Source of the DNA: Kalaharituber pfeilii
Taxonomy: Eukaryota; Ascomycota; Pezizomycetes; Pezizales; Pezizaceae
Reading direction: 5' to 3'
NCBI GenBank assembly: GCA_015179045.1
Contig: WHUZ01000003.1
Location: 1,984,001-2,048,000, forward strand
Length of the DNA stretch: 64,000 bases
How positions within the stretch are numbered: position 1 is the stretch's first letter; every line of letters starts with the position of its first letter. Below, piece after piece: positions 1 to 12,269 of this stretch. Made by a program: the position numbers and the translations under genes. A model generated the notes under the pieces. It was not told the DNA's origin, searched no databases, and worked only from the letters and a program-made list of their open reading frames with translations.

Positions 1-3000
1 TGCCAATAGTGCTGGTACTCAACGTCCTGATTGGCTTTTGACCCAAGTGTACCCCAATGAAGGAGGTATCGCGCCAGACCTTTGGTTGGACGCACATCCG
101 CTGCCCAATTTTGGACAAGGCTCGACACCCTGCAGACCCTCGATTCCATCATTTCGTCTATTTTATCTCCAGTGTAATACTCATCAGAGCTTCTGGAATC
201 GACATTGCCCCAATACTCAACCGGTTGACAGGCTGCTCCGCGAATTGACGCCTTTGTTTGAAGGTGCTCAGCGACCTCTTGGATATCGACTTCAACATCT
301 GCTTTAGTCTGGTGGAACATTTTTGTTCGTTCCCAATGGTTCAGAATTGACTTCACTAAAGAATGAAATTCCCAACGCTGGCAATAAGAAGGTAGGCTTG
401 TTTTCCATTCAATTGTCTGCATGAGTCTGAGATGGGATGGATAGAACGTCCGCTTCGGAGACAATTTGGAAATCCAACCTAGAAGCTCGAGCTCGTCTGC
501 GCCTAATTTCTGAAACGACCAGGAACTAGCGGAACGGAGATCGTCCAGTGCTTGTTCAGTTCCAGTTAATCCTGTTAGTGGGTCCGGGAGGCAGTATGCT
601 GTGACAGCGTGGAGATAGATCTTATAAAGATGACTTCTCATGCTACCGTTCGGTACAAGCCGTCCTAGCAGGGGGTCGATGGTGTACAAATGGTAATTGA
701 CCGTCTCAAAAGTATCTGTTGCTATTGAAACGGAGGTATGACCTTCTTTGATTTCGGACTGGATTTTCCCATGTGGTATTATCACAGTCCTGAGCATGCT
801 ATTTAATGTGGACGTCGATTCTCGCAGAACAAGGTAGTTCTTGAGCCCATATAGTGTCCCAATTTCCTGACCAACTGCCGCTCTGACGTCTATCACCATC
901 CCCGGGAAGTTATGGCATTTGATTGAAGATTCCCCTATGTGAGACCCATCGAATGCAAATTCAAGTTGGTATCGAGGCAATCTCACATTGACCATGTTCT
1001 TGCTGTTCAGTGTAACTTCAATGTTGCCTTCAGACTCAAGGGATCGGAGGAGCTTCCCAATAAGTTGGCTGGTCGGACTAGGATAGTCTATCAATCTGAC
1101 CTTTCCTGTGCGCAAGTCACGCGTCCCTTGTGCTTGCCACTCTCTCTGCGCTCCGGAGATGGAAACTATCCAGTTGCCGGATGATGGAAGCCAGAGGGAT
1201 TCACTGTTCTTCAGCGGTCGGAACTCAAGCGTTTTCTCCTTCAGGTCTAAGAAGTGGACGAAGTCTTTGAGCATTGTTTGCGGGAAGTCGCCTTCAAGTT
1301 TGCACCGTGGGATTATCTCATGGACTGTGGATCCGTTTTGTGTTCTAATAATCAGGTCGTTTTCCCGCATTGTGAAATATAGCTAGACCATTTATCAGTC
1401 AGCTACAGCCTTCAATCTTGGTGCGTTTATTGATGATACCTGGAGTTCCGTATTGGCGAGCGATAATGGACGAATCAATTCAAAACTCATTCCTGGCATA
1501 GCTGCCGGCCTTTTAACAGAAAATATTCTCTGTAAGAATCGGTCGCAACCGAACCAATTAGAATATGCAATAATATGTTACCAGTTGGACAACTTACGTT
1601 CTGAAATAACCGATAGTAATCTGGATGATTTACATACTCCTTCGGGAGCCGTGCAAAGGGTAATCCATCAACAAGAAACGTCCCTTCTAGCAAATTATAA
1701 TGCACTGACATTGGTGGCTTGTTCTTTTCTCCGCATATTTCCGTGGTTATCCACCTCTCATCGGGGGTCTCCAGCACTCTCCAAGGAACTCCAGGCGTCT
1801 TATATTGAGGCCACAGCCTCAAAATCGCTTCATCAAGCCACCCTTTATTCTTAACAATCAGCTCACGCAGATGTGACTCGACTGAATGTGCCAATCTTGC
1901 GTTTCTCTCGAGCAGGAATCTAAGCGGATGCTGGCTAACTTCAGGAGGAAAATTGTCGTGGACACGATTTGCACATTCTATGAAATCCACAACGTCATCT
2001 TTGGATTTCATCACATATTTCAGGTCAGCGAGGTCCACGTTGAAGGTGAGTCGAGAGATAGCTGCTATGGCGAGCGCATGCTGCTGCCATTTTTGAAGAC
2101 TGGTGTCGCTTTCCGCAGAATCGATGCGATTGACCATGTCGTGCATCCAGTCCATGCAGACCTTTCTGCACATTCTAAGGAACTCGGCGGCACGATCCTT
2201 GATTTCCTCAGGGGCCAGGGATAGCACGCGCGCCCCGATTGCGATGAGCGTTTGCATAGATATTTTCTCCAGCCAGTTTTGCTTAATGATAGAGAGTGAA
2301 GCTTCAAGTGCGTCGACCATATGATTGCAAAATCCTTGCTCCTGTAAGTTGCCATGACTTTCACGAATGGGGATTGCTGGCGTCCCTGCCGGGCCAGCCT
2401 GCCAGATGGTTTGCATGAATAGTAAATTCGTCTCGACGCGGTTTAGGTAGAGATTGCCAGCCCGAATCTCGCGGAGAATATTGAGCCACTGAAGCCTGAA
2501 TCCTGCGCGTAATGTTGTGAAAGCATCATACTCATGCAGTGACCATTCCTTTGGGCACGCATTTTGATTCGCGAGAGAGAAATTAGATGTGTGCTCTGTT
2601 GAATCCAGAGCGTATTGTAGCTTTGCACTAGCATCTGGCAACTTAAATGTGCATATTTTCCGAACATCATCCCTCCTCTTTACTGCAGAAGCGGTCAGTA
2701 CATCTCGAATCCATAGGCTTGCCCCAAGACGCCCGCTTGCGAGCTTGTATCTTAGCCCATTCGGAACAAGATAATCAGAAGAGCTGAGAACCTTTCCCAC
2801 ATGTCTTGTTCCAAAGTGTGCTTGCGGAAATGATTTTGTTGCCGACGCCCATGAAATTTTCTGCGACTGATTCGTGAAGTAGTGCGACAAACCGTTGTAT
2901 CCCTCCAATAACTGGTACGAATAACAGGTCTCCTTTTGCAGGGAAGGGTTAAAAATGTTGACCAGTACTTCATAAGTTGCGTCCCTCCATGCCCCGAACG

Positions 3001-5159
3001 CGACTGGAAGTCTCAATTCCACTGTGGTGGCCTGAGCCTCCAACTGACAGCTTGGAAGTGGCCATTCGTGGACGGTAATTGTTAGGTTCTCGGCCTCAGA
3101 CTGCAGCGTGCACTTTGTGCATTGAATCTTTTCTTTACGATGGCGCAAAGAAATGCACTCACATCGCATTCCCTTGGAACGCTCCATAGTGTCATCATAC
3201 TCCTCCTTCATCCTGATAAACTCGGCCTTTTTCTCCTCACGGCTCTTGGTTGCTTTATCGGTGATATCGGCAAGGAGGAGTTGATACTCTGGAGATTGGC
3301 GAAAGTAGCGTACCGTGAAACTGGTGGGGGAGATTTGTGTGCCGTCTTCGAATACACTATTATCTTGAGTGACTGCGTTTTGCCTGGCATGAATGTAAGA
3401 CTCAATCTTACGAAGTCGAGCCAACTGAGATCTAGTAGTAAGCAGAAGCATGGATAATATATCTGGCTCCATTTCATCTGGCGCCATTTCGCAGTTGTAC
3501 TCCTTGAGCAATGGGCACACAGTAGTCGCGATGCGGTCAATGGCTACCCACAGTTCCATAGTTGTCAGAAACATCAACGATGTATCCAGAGGATTCCCTT
3601 CATACTCCGGCTTTGCAGCTTTGACATAAGCAATGAGAAAATTGTAAAGCTCCCGACAAGTAGTTTCTTGAGCAATATTAATGCTGACAAAGTTGTCTAG
3701 AGAGCTTTCCACCCAAGCTTCAATATCGTGAAGAGCGATTCTGAGGTCTGCGCCTGATGCACTCAGCGTGGATTGATCCGGGATTTTGGCCGCTGTGCAA
3801 CCCTGATAACATAGGCGCTTGGGGTGCTTGCAACAAAATGTAGCCTTTTTGGTCGACAATGCGTGGAGGTTAAATTCATCGAGGATATTGTTGATATATT
3901 TACGGCTATGAGGCATGGTGATATTTGTGTCCGCTTCGGGGTCCAATCCTGCTGTTGGGGGCCACTCCATCTCCCTCACTGAACTAAGTTGGGCATTTCG
4001 AAAGCGAATTGCAAGAATCGCTCCTGCATCATGTATAGTCTCTTTCACAAACTCGAAGAGCGGGGATGGGATATCCTCCCCCAGCTTTGCTGCTCGGCGA
4101 CCCAATTTCCGACACATATGACTCAACTTCTCGCTGGGTGTAGCCTGCATCCATGTTGCTGCGTTCAATACCTTGGCCATGATGTAGAGCATCACAATTT
4201 TGTACTCTCGAAAACGCATGTTGGCCTGCACACCAGGAGCCTCGTCGGACAAACTTGTCTCAAGCGCAACGCGGATAACCAACCAAAATGGAGACCTTCT
4301 CCAAGGAATACGTGCATTACGCCACAAGACTTCATCTGCAATTCTCTTGCATATCCTCCTTCTATTCAAAACTGGCCTGCCGATGCCGCGTAGCAAGCCT
4401 GTTAGAAACTCTGTAATATAAATGGGCTTAACAGTGTTTCTGATCTCAGTAACCTCGGTTCCAGCCTTTGCCGTTCTGCGGCAAGGGCGGTCTGTAGGGA
4501 GTTTTTTGCTCATATCCTCTAAAAGCCTTGTGAGTTGTTCCTGGAACGTCGCATCTTTGAAGGTGGTAGCTGGGATGGCAATAATAGGTCCTGGGTACGA
4601 ACAGCGTAGCCGGCCCTGGCATTGGATGACAGCCTCGTTGTGTGGTGAAACTTCGAAGGATTCAAACGTGACTTCGCAGCAAGTATGGCGAATGATCAGG
4701 CCTGCATTCTGGGCGTGGATGAATAGCGGGACGATATCTATAAACCGTAACATAATCTGAGTGAGCATTAACCTACTATATATGCGCGACTAGCAGACAA
4801 ACTTTTAAGAAAACAAACATGTAACCGCGATTGCGGCTCGCTCTGGTAGGGCAGCAGACAAACTCACCACCAGTCCTCATCTCCTTGAACACTTTCCTCA
4901 ATATCACCTCCTGTAAGAAATTTCCTTCATGTGCGTTGGCCATTTTTTGCATCATTTTCACGACATGGGGAATCCGCGCACTTGTAGTTTGCCTTATTTG
5001 GGTTGAAGAGAAGCATTCAAGTGCGTTTTTGACGAATATAAGAAGTGCAATTTCTTTCTCCGGCGTATTGACGTCACCGTCTTGCGGAAGATTGTCGGGA
5101 AGAAAGATGTGGTCGATGAGATGATCAAGAGCTATGTCCTTGCCTAGGTCTAAGTCCAT
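1..5159 (-). CDS. Fungal giant protein with DUF6606 N-terminus (DUF3638/DUF3645 family), 3' end outside window
   Basis: Four exons in one continuous frame: 5159-4868, 4737-1598, 1529-1440 and 1382-1 (open at the window edge), about 1,634 residues. Introns are 4867-4738 (GTGAGT...TAG), 1597-1530 (GTAAGT...CAG) and 1439-1383 (GTATCA...TAG), and all phases agree. The N-terminus reads DHLIDHIFLPDNLPQ and after intron 1 RTGDIVPLFIHAQNAGLII, both typical of DUF6606. The visible C-terminal part contains DPLLGRLVPNGSMRS and YCLPDPLTGLTGTEQAL, conserved upstream of the DUF3638/DUF3645 domains, which would lie outside the window. Family members are about 3,000 residues and are often auto-annotated as ubiquitinyl hydrolase; the real function is unknown. 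Start 5159 was chosen because it is the last Met before the conserved block. The frame stays open upstream to 5582, so an earlier start or extra 5' exon is possible. No disabling change was seen. Confidence 0.88.
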
Positions 5160-8100
5160 AGAACGGCATTGGTCAGCACTTATATTTGGAAGTTTACTGG
5201 AGATAGAAGGAAGTTTATGCAACCAGATTATGCCAGGGAGACTCCACGTACCTTTTGCTACATTATCCGACATTGCCTGCATCGCTTTCATTTTTTGTTC
5301 CGTCACCGGACTGTGTATAGGCAAAAAGGATGAAGAGGAATAATGCAATGCCAGACCATCCAGACCTGGGAGTTGGCCATGGTCCAGGTTGGGGGTCATT
5401 GCGCCTAATTTGCAAGAAGCAGGGTGAGCAGATGTATGCGTATGGCTGCGATCTTGATCAGCACTAGTATACATCAGCATGGTCAGTCTCATAATCTCGG
5501 AAACATCGAGAAAAAAATTAAGAACGTTAAGAATAGTTAACGCACAGAAGCGGAGATTTTCCTGGGCCGGAGTCTCGTCCACAGACGAGATTGATCTCCG
5601 ACTTGCCGTACTTGCTTGACAATTCTCTACCGTAGTATACGTAGCGTTAATGGAGCTTCAATGTGCAGGATTAGGCTGTTGCGAAAACAAGTACTGTAAC
5701 GCGCTGAAGTGTTCTGTCTCTTACGAATATCGACTGCAGTATAATATAACCGGTTGCGTGAAGAATGTTTGATATAATTGAAGAAGGGGAAATATACCAA
5801 CATATATACAGGTTAACATCGCACATGAAGCCTCTTGCAAGCAAGTACATAGCAGCTTGAGAACTCCAAATCTTGTGCCCGTTTGATGCAAAGGATAGGC
5901 TGTTGCTAACTCTAGATGTCGCTTAGCGTAAGGGTAAGGCTAGCCTAACACATACTAGCTGGCCAAAACTTTGGATCTACACACATTGCATACTGGAGGC
6001 CTGAAAGGTGGGTCTCATTTCGGAAAATTCTGGTTAGGGGGTGGACAGTCTAGTGCAGGGTTCAAGCATTACTGGTACCGATGCTTGCTTAATCTATGAT
6101 AACTGTACGGAGAGAACTCGAGTGCAGTACTGGCACAGATGCACGGGTACATCGATGATGGGTATCACCCCGATCGACCTTACTATAATAAGATTTATAG
6201 GAGGGAGTCCTTGAGATCTGATTTTGAGAACAGATCTTGCAACAGAATTAGGAGTTAGGCTAGCACAATGCTCAGGGACCGAGTGACATGGGTATGAGCA
6301 AAAGGATATACTACATATGTATGGGTTCATAGACAGCATCAAGAACAGTGATGACCGCCACTTGCAAGGAATATCATGGACCTAGTCATGTTCGATGACG
6401 ATAAGGAGGCAACAGAACGATTCCCGGAACACTCGGTCCATGCGGGCGGCTCTACAATCTGGTCTCACTTAAGATGGGTCCGAATTATTTTCCCAGCAAT
6501 GCCCGGCATCCTACCCTAACAATCGGCGTTTAAGGGCGCTACTCTTAAATCGTTGTCTATCCAGGTTACATGATTGCCACAGCCGTATGCGCAGATACTG
6601 TCTTGAAACAAAGGACACTTAATCCCATTTGTCGGGAATCTCAGAAGTTCGCACCGTGCGTCCGATCATCTTCTCAGATTGCGTTTTGACATGAAAGGTG
6701 AAGGAAACTCCAGTTTTGCAGGCGATTTTCCTCGAGATTATGACAGAATATTTCTGGCGGATTCTATGAGGAAATTAAAAATGTAGTTACAGTAGTAATT
6801 TTGTGCCCAGTTCATTATCCAGCTCCAACCGCTTTCAAACACTTATTAAAAATAAATCTTTACTATATATTTTGATTATAGAAATAGCTTTTACTCATAT
6901 TTAAGTGTGTTCTACTCTGATTGGCTTGCTTGCTTCTATTACTCTCAAACTACTACTTTTTCTACAAAACTTATATCAGTACCAAACCTATTGCTTATAA
7001 TTCTAGATATATAGTTAGTAATTTACTCTAAAAACAAGCTTAAGGAAGTACAGGAAAGAGAAGATACCTAGAACTAACGAGAATAAGATCCGGAAAAGTA
7101 CTAAGAGGAGTTGAGGAGGGTTGTTCAACTTTACAAGTGGGGGATTTCTTATCGATAAGCTTACTCTAATAGGCCTAATCTCCACTCAATATCAGAATAT
7201 ATAGGTGACTAAGTAGAAAGTTCAATATTTCTTATATTAAATATATTCTTATTTTGTATGAGGGGCGGGGGGGTACATTCTTATATCAAATATATTCTTA
7301 TATCGGACATGCTAGTATCGAGAGTCTACTGTATCTTCTATTGGTCTATCTGCTTTTATTACTATCAAATTGCTACTATTTCTGAATATTTTCGGTTAGC
7401 ACTTCTGCTACAATACTTATATCAGCTCCAAACTTAGTATATATCATCATGGACTATATGGTAATATGTAATTAAGCACATCAGCATTCTAGCTAGTCTG
7501 TGTCTAATTTTATAAGCAGAGGTTGACTATTGCCTAATTAGGTATATCTCAATACAGTACACCATGTCATCCTCTGATAGATGCAAACTGAGGTGCTAAA
7601 ACTACTCTCCCATATGTAATAAAGATGTGCCTAAATTTCTGATGTAATTGAACCACTCAGTAAGTTGTAATAGTCTTATTTTCACTTATCCGGGGTTGCA
7701 CAATATCCCGGTTATGCGGTAGAACACAGTATTGATTGGTCTGCTGGTAGCGATGGTGGGGTTGTAGGTGCTGGTGGCTGTAGAGTAACTAGTACAAACC
7801 GATTTCCTTGGTGGCCACCCCTTGAGCCTCTATGGAAGCTCATGTCGTGTGTTCGACTGATCAGTGAGTGGTTGTGGGTAAGTCACATCGCGTGCGGAGA
7901 AGACGTATCGCACGCGGTCGACATGGCAAAAACATTTTTTTTGGATAAACATTTGATCAACAGAATCAGCGTACTGAAAACTATTGATCCAAGTAAGGTT
8001 CGTGAGTAATCCTATTGTGGTTGCGAAGTCGCTCCAAAAACTCGTTCTGTGGAGGATGTTGTCCGTGCGGTTGCCACATTGCAATACTTGGAATTTTATT

Positions 8101-8440
8101 CAACTCCCCGGAGTATTTTCTTATTTATGCATTTATTTTTTCTCATCTACTCTCTTATCCTTTCGCAGTTACACGCTTTTAATATTTTAGCATCTTCGTT
8201 CATACATGTGTATTTTAGTATGATTCTCCGTAATTTGCTATAGAAGAGTTTTCACTTGGAGGGAGGCTGACAGTGTCTGTCGCTTTAACAGCCAACTGCT
8301 TCCAGACATTCCCCAGCTTCTTGGTCTAAGTGAAATTTTAGAGTGTTATCTTCTTAGGCAGAGATATCCGGACTTCTCCACCTCCACTATCTCTAGTGAT
8401 ATATTCTATAAGTTATAGGGGTTAGGTTGGTGCTAGTATG
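5160..8440. other. AT-rich intergenic stretch, no gene recognised
   Basis: This stretch probably holds the promoter and 5' UTR of the minus-strand DUF6606 gene in its first few hundred bases. I see no open frame with a recognisable domain. Two diverged copies of an AT-rich segment lie near 6890-7020 and 7320-7450, both with a run resembling CTTATATCAGYWCCAAAC. This looks like decayed repeat DNA. Confidence 0.5.
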
Positions 8441-8460
8441 GCAGAGTGAGCATGCTTTAT

Positions 8461-8677
8461 TGATGATGGGGGGTCTGATAGAGGTGCCGATTTAGTAGAG
8501 GTTTACTAATGCATATACATATAGGAGCTACAACTCAAGAATTTTAAAACATCAACCATAAGAATCAAAATTAGTTGAAAACAATACAGATAGATCATAT
8601 AAATATTGAACAATCCCTAGATATATATTTTAGAGGATGGAGGAATGTTTGGAAATGATGGGAGCTGATGGGAAATA
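8461..8677 (+). repeat. Dispersed repeat R1, copy a
   Basis: First of at least four copies of a roughly 220-bp repeat that starts near GATGATGGGGGGTCTGATAG, has GCCGATTT(A/G)GTAGAGG inside and ends in GGAGGATGGAGGAATGTTTG. It has no coding potential. The copies differ by about 10-20 percent by eye. Confidence 0.7.
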
Positions 8678-8826
8678 GTATTAGATTCTATACCCTCCTC
8701 TGTCGTCCTACTGCTCTAGCGCATTCTCATCCCGCCACAGATTATACCGTCGTGGGACCTGCCTTACCGGGCAAATTCTGCTCATTCTGCCAGATCTCGC
8801 ACTGTCATATAGGACCAATGATGAGA

Positions 8827-9057
8827 AGCATGCTATATTGATAATAGAGGCCTGATAGAGGTGCCGATTTGGTAGAGGTTTACTAATGCATGTACTGGCA
8901 TATAGGGGCTACAACTCAAGTATTATAAAATATCAATAATAAGAGGCAAAGATTAGCTGAAAACAATACAGATAGATCGTATATGTATTGAACAATCTCT
9001 AGATATATATTCTGGAGGATGGAGGAATGTTTGGAAAGGATGAAGGCTGATGGGGTA
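8827..9057 (+). repeat. Dispersed repeat R1, copy b
   Basis: Same repeat and orientation as at 8461-8677. It is preceded by AGAAGCATGCTATATTG, also found before copy d at 11.45 kb, so the element extends a little further left than the most conserved part. Confidence 0.7.
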
Positions 9058-9237
9058 GGCACGAGATGGGCTTAATGATAATCTACAGGTACGAAATGAC
9101 CCATTCCATGGTGCGAGATCAGGTAGGATGAGCTCCATTAGCAGGTATTGCAGGCCTCTCTCGGCAGTGCGAGATGTAACAGAATGAACTGAACTTGACA
9201 GGTATTACAGCTCCCACTTAACGGCGTGTAAGATATA

Positions 9238-9697
9238 TATTTTTTTATTTTTTATTTCATTAATCGCATGCCGCCTCGAAGGCTATGGCGATGTTTTAGA
9301 TACATAATGTGAAATGAGAATGAAAAGAAAATTATGAAAAACTGAGATATCCCCGCCCGCTCTAAGTCCCAAGTTTACTCTTTCCCCGCCCAGTCCAATA
9401 TCTCCGCCATGTTGATGTCTTCGTCCGGATGTGTGAGGCTTTCAGCCCCTCCTCTCATCCTCCTGAGCCAAGGGGCGCAATCGTTGGATATGTGCGTCAG
9501 GTTTTCCAGGGCTCTCCCGCACCATCGACACTCCGGTGAATCGGCTTGGCCTATGCGGTGTCTCCACTCCTTGAGGCCCTTGTTCCCGAGGATCCCTGCC
9601 AGGGTGGATAATCTTTTTCGGTTGTCGATTGTCTGGAGGGGTCTGTATGATAGTCCCAGACGATTGCGTTCTTCTGCTCTGAGTCTTTTGGCTTCTT
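9238..9697 (-). mobile_element. LINE family A, 5'-truncated copy with ORF2 C-terminus
   Basis: The insertion is flanked by the exact 12-bp duplication gtgtaagatata (9226-9237 and 9698-9709). On the minus strand it reads ORF2 C-terminus, 3' UTR, family-A hairpin, then an A-rich tail broken by other bases. The coding part (about 9697-9390) encodes a zinc-knuckle-like CRWCG...H...C and ends LDWAGKE, close to the C-termini of the longer family-A ORF2 copies at 43.9 and 63.5 kb. It is a dead fragment made by target-primed reverse transcription. Confidence 0.9.
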
Positions 9698-9889
9698 GTG
9701 TAAGATATAGCAGAATGAGCTAGATCTACAGGTATCACAGACTCCTTTCCACATCGTGAAATGTAGCAGAATGAGCTGGATCTACAAGTATCATAGGTCC
9801 CTTTCCACAGCACGAGATGTAGCAGAATGAGCTAGATCTACAGGTATCGCAGGGCCCTTTTGGTGGCACGAGTATATGCAATACAGGCA

Positions 9890-9985
9890 ATATGCGACAG
9901 CTCAGCAATGGCGTGCTATATGAGCTACGCAGAGGACTAGCAAGTATCACTAGCCAAGTGTCTTTTTGACCTGGCTCAGGCCCCA
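9890..9985 (+). repeat. Dispersed repeat R2, short copy
   Basis: Contains GTGCTATATGAGCTACGCAG and AAGTGTCTTTTTGACCTGGC. The same ordered blocks occur near 11345-11440 and 33290-33365. It sits inside the minisatellite array. Confidence 0.6.
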
Positions 9986-10869
9986 CTCGAGGGCATGAGA
10001 TGTAGCAACATGAGCTGAATTTGACAGGTATGACGGCTCCTATACTACAATGCAAAATGAGCTCAATTTGACAGGTATGACAGGTCCAATACAATGGCGC
10101 GACGTATGGCAGAGTGGGCTCAATTTAACTAGTATGGCATATCTCTCTCGACGGCAAACGATGAGGCAACATCAGCTGAATTTGACAAGTATACAGGTTC
10201 CGGTTGATGGCATGAGATGTGGCCCATCATGTAGGTAGAATAAGCTCAATTTAACAGGCTATCCAGATCTATTTCCACCCTGTGAGATATGGCAGAATGA
10301 GCCAAATTTGAGAGGTACGGCAGGTCCTAGATGATGGCGCGAGATGTGGTAGAATAAGCTCAGTTTACAGCTATTGCAGGTCCATTTCCACTGCACAGGA
10401 TATGGTACAATGAGACCCAATTTGACAAGTACGCCAGGTCTCCCTGATGGCGCACGATGAAGGAATGTGAGCTCAATTCAACAAGTATGGCAGGTCGTCA
10501 AACATGATATTATGGCATGGTAGAACAAAATAAGCACCGTAGATGTGAGTAGCTGACTACTAATTCAAGCCATACTTGAGTATGCTAGGTGTACCAATCT
10601 GTACTTGATAACTTGAACATAGGGAATATGAGTCCATAGTTGATAATGCATGATTAAAAAAGTGCTAAACGTCAGGTGCCTATGTAAATACTCACCCGTT
10701 GAAGAGGCGAGCTGACTCAGAGTGGCATCCAGACGCTACTCTTGGAGAGGTTCTGTTACCGTAACTGTGATAGGTGATTGATGCCCTATGGTATTAGTGC
10801 ATCAGACATGTAACGTCTTAGGATGAGAGCAATTTTTTTGGCCGATGGCTCTTGCCTGTCATATATACT

Positions 10870-11215
10870 TATCTTTTCTAAGCTTTTTTTTGACAGACCT
10901 CTTGAATTCGTTTTCTAACCTCATACATTCTGGGCACATATTCACTGAGCTAAGTAACTACCATATTAAATCCAATACTATCTCCCATCAGCCTCCATCA
11001 TTTTCAAACATTCCTCTATCCTCTAAAATATATATCTAGGGATTGTTCAATATCTATATGATCTATCTATATTGTTTTCAACTGATCTTTAATTCTTATG
11101 GTTGATGTTTTAAAATTCTTAAGTTGTGGCTCCTATATGTATATGCATTAGTAAACCTCTACCAAATCGGCACCTCTATCAGAGCCCCCATCATCAATAT
11201 TGCATGCTTCTTATT
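10870..11215 (-). repeat. Dispersed repeat R1, copy c (inverted)
   Basis: Reverse complement of the R1 repeat, extending further on its left side (10870-10985) into sequence that reappears near 26200-26390 beside the RecQ gene. With copy d at 11452 it forms an inverted pair about 240 bp apart, as expected for the ends of a decayed inverted-repeat element. Confidence 0.65.
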
Positions 11216-11269
11216 ATCGCAAGTGTACAATTTATTGCTATGGGATTATTTATTACAGATTCACCGCAA

Positions 11270-11440
11270 CCGTAGAGCGGGTGGTCAGTGGAAGCACGCA
11301 ATATGCGCATATGCGACGTAGGCGATATATGACAGCCAGGCGCCAGCGTCGCAGTCGCAAAATGTGCTATATGAGCTACATAGAGGGCTAGCGAGTATCG
11401 CTGGTCAAGTGTCTTTTTGGCCTGGCGGACGGTAACTCTT
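11270..11440 (+). repeat. Dispersed repeat R2, longer copy
   Basis: Begins CACCGCAACCGTAGAGCGGG, contains ATGCGCATATGCGACG and ends with the TGTCTTTTTGGCCTGGC block shared with 9890-9985 and 33040-33365. Located between the inverted R1 copies c and d. Non-coding. Confidence 0.6.
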
Positions 11441-11451
11441 GATGAGGAGAA

Positions 11452-11670
11452 GCACTGCATGCTATATTGATGATGGGGGGTCTGATAGAGTGCTGATTTG
11501 GTAGAGGTCTACTAATATAGGAGCTACAACTCAAGTATCATAAAATATCAATAATGAGAACTAAAAATTAGCTGAGAACAATATAGATAGATCATATATG
11601 TATTAAACAATCCCTAAATATATATTTTGGAGGATGGAGGAATGTTTGAAAAGGATGGAGGCTGATAGGG
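11452..11670 (+). repeat. Dispersed repeat R1, copy d
   Basis: Direct-orientation R1 copy, inverted relative to copy c. Same internal landmarks as copies a and b. Confidence 0.65.
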
Positions 11671-11925
11671 TATAGTGCTATAGCAGTCGCTTAGCCTAGT
11701 TCTAAAATGTATGAGGCTAGAAAATGAATAGAAGTTTGCTAAGAAATGGTATCATATATGCTGTATAACTATGAGCTAGTAAACTGCCATGATGTCATAT
11801 TCGGAGAAGGGAGGGGGAGTTTTATACACCTACAGAGCTATAGGACAGAGACAGACTATAGTAATTTGGCATACTACAGTAGTTCAGTAGTTCGGAGTAT
11901 GTACTATAGCAGTTCAGCGGACTAT

Positions 11926-12137
11926 TTTTTTTTTTTTTTTTTATATCAATACTCGCATGCCGCCCAATGGGCTATGGCGAGGGTTTTATTAAAAGCAAAA
12001 AACAAATCATCAGCCTAAATACAAGTGTTATCCGCGGACTCCTTCGTAATGCGGATGGCGCCCCGTACGATCCCCTACCTCCGTCCCCTCTCCGACTCAT
12101 ACCGGGCGGACCTGTGCCACCGCCCGCTCAGTCTCAT
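11926..12137 (-). mobile_element. LINE family A, ORF1-type 3' end
   Basis: Flanked by the exact 11-bp duplication cagcggactat (11915-11925 and 12138-12148). The minus strand reads the last residues of an ORF1-like protein (VRLSGRWHRSARYESERGRR, then stop), an upstream 3' UTR hairpin with a CCGC/GCGG stem followed by ACACTTGTATTTAG, the family-A terminal hairpin and poly(A). ORF1 joined directly to the tail places it in the ORF1-only group. Confidence 0.85.
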
Positions 12138-12269
12138 CAGCGGACTATATCAGTTTGGCAGACTACAGTGGTTCAGCAGATTACAGTAGCAACGGAAAGA
12201 TCAGAAACTAGATGCTGTATTACATGAATAGTGTGATCAATTTCAGAATACTTCTATGAGCTCTCATCT

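Larger units (their letters stand above)
9110..10500. repeat. ~60-bp minisatellite array, split by a LINE insertion
   Basis: About a dozen diverged tandem units, each containing a variant of GCGAGATGTAGCAGAATGAG followed by a CAATTTGACAGGTAT-like block. The array begins at about 9110, is interrupted by the LINE fragment 9238-9697, resumes, is broken again by an R2 repeat piece near 9890-9985 and fades near 10500. Short reading frames across it are by-products of the repeat. Confidence 0.75.
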
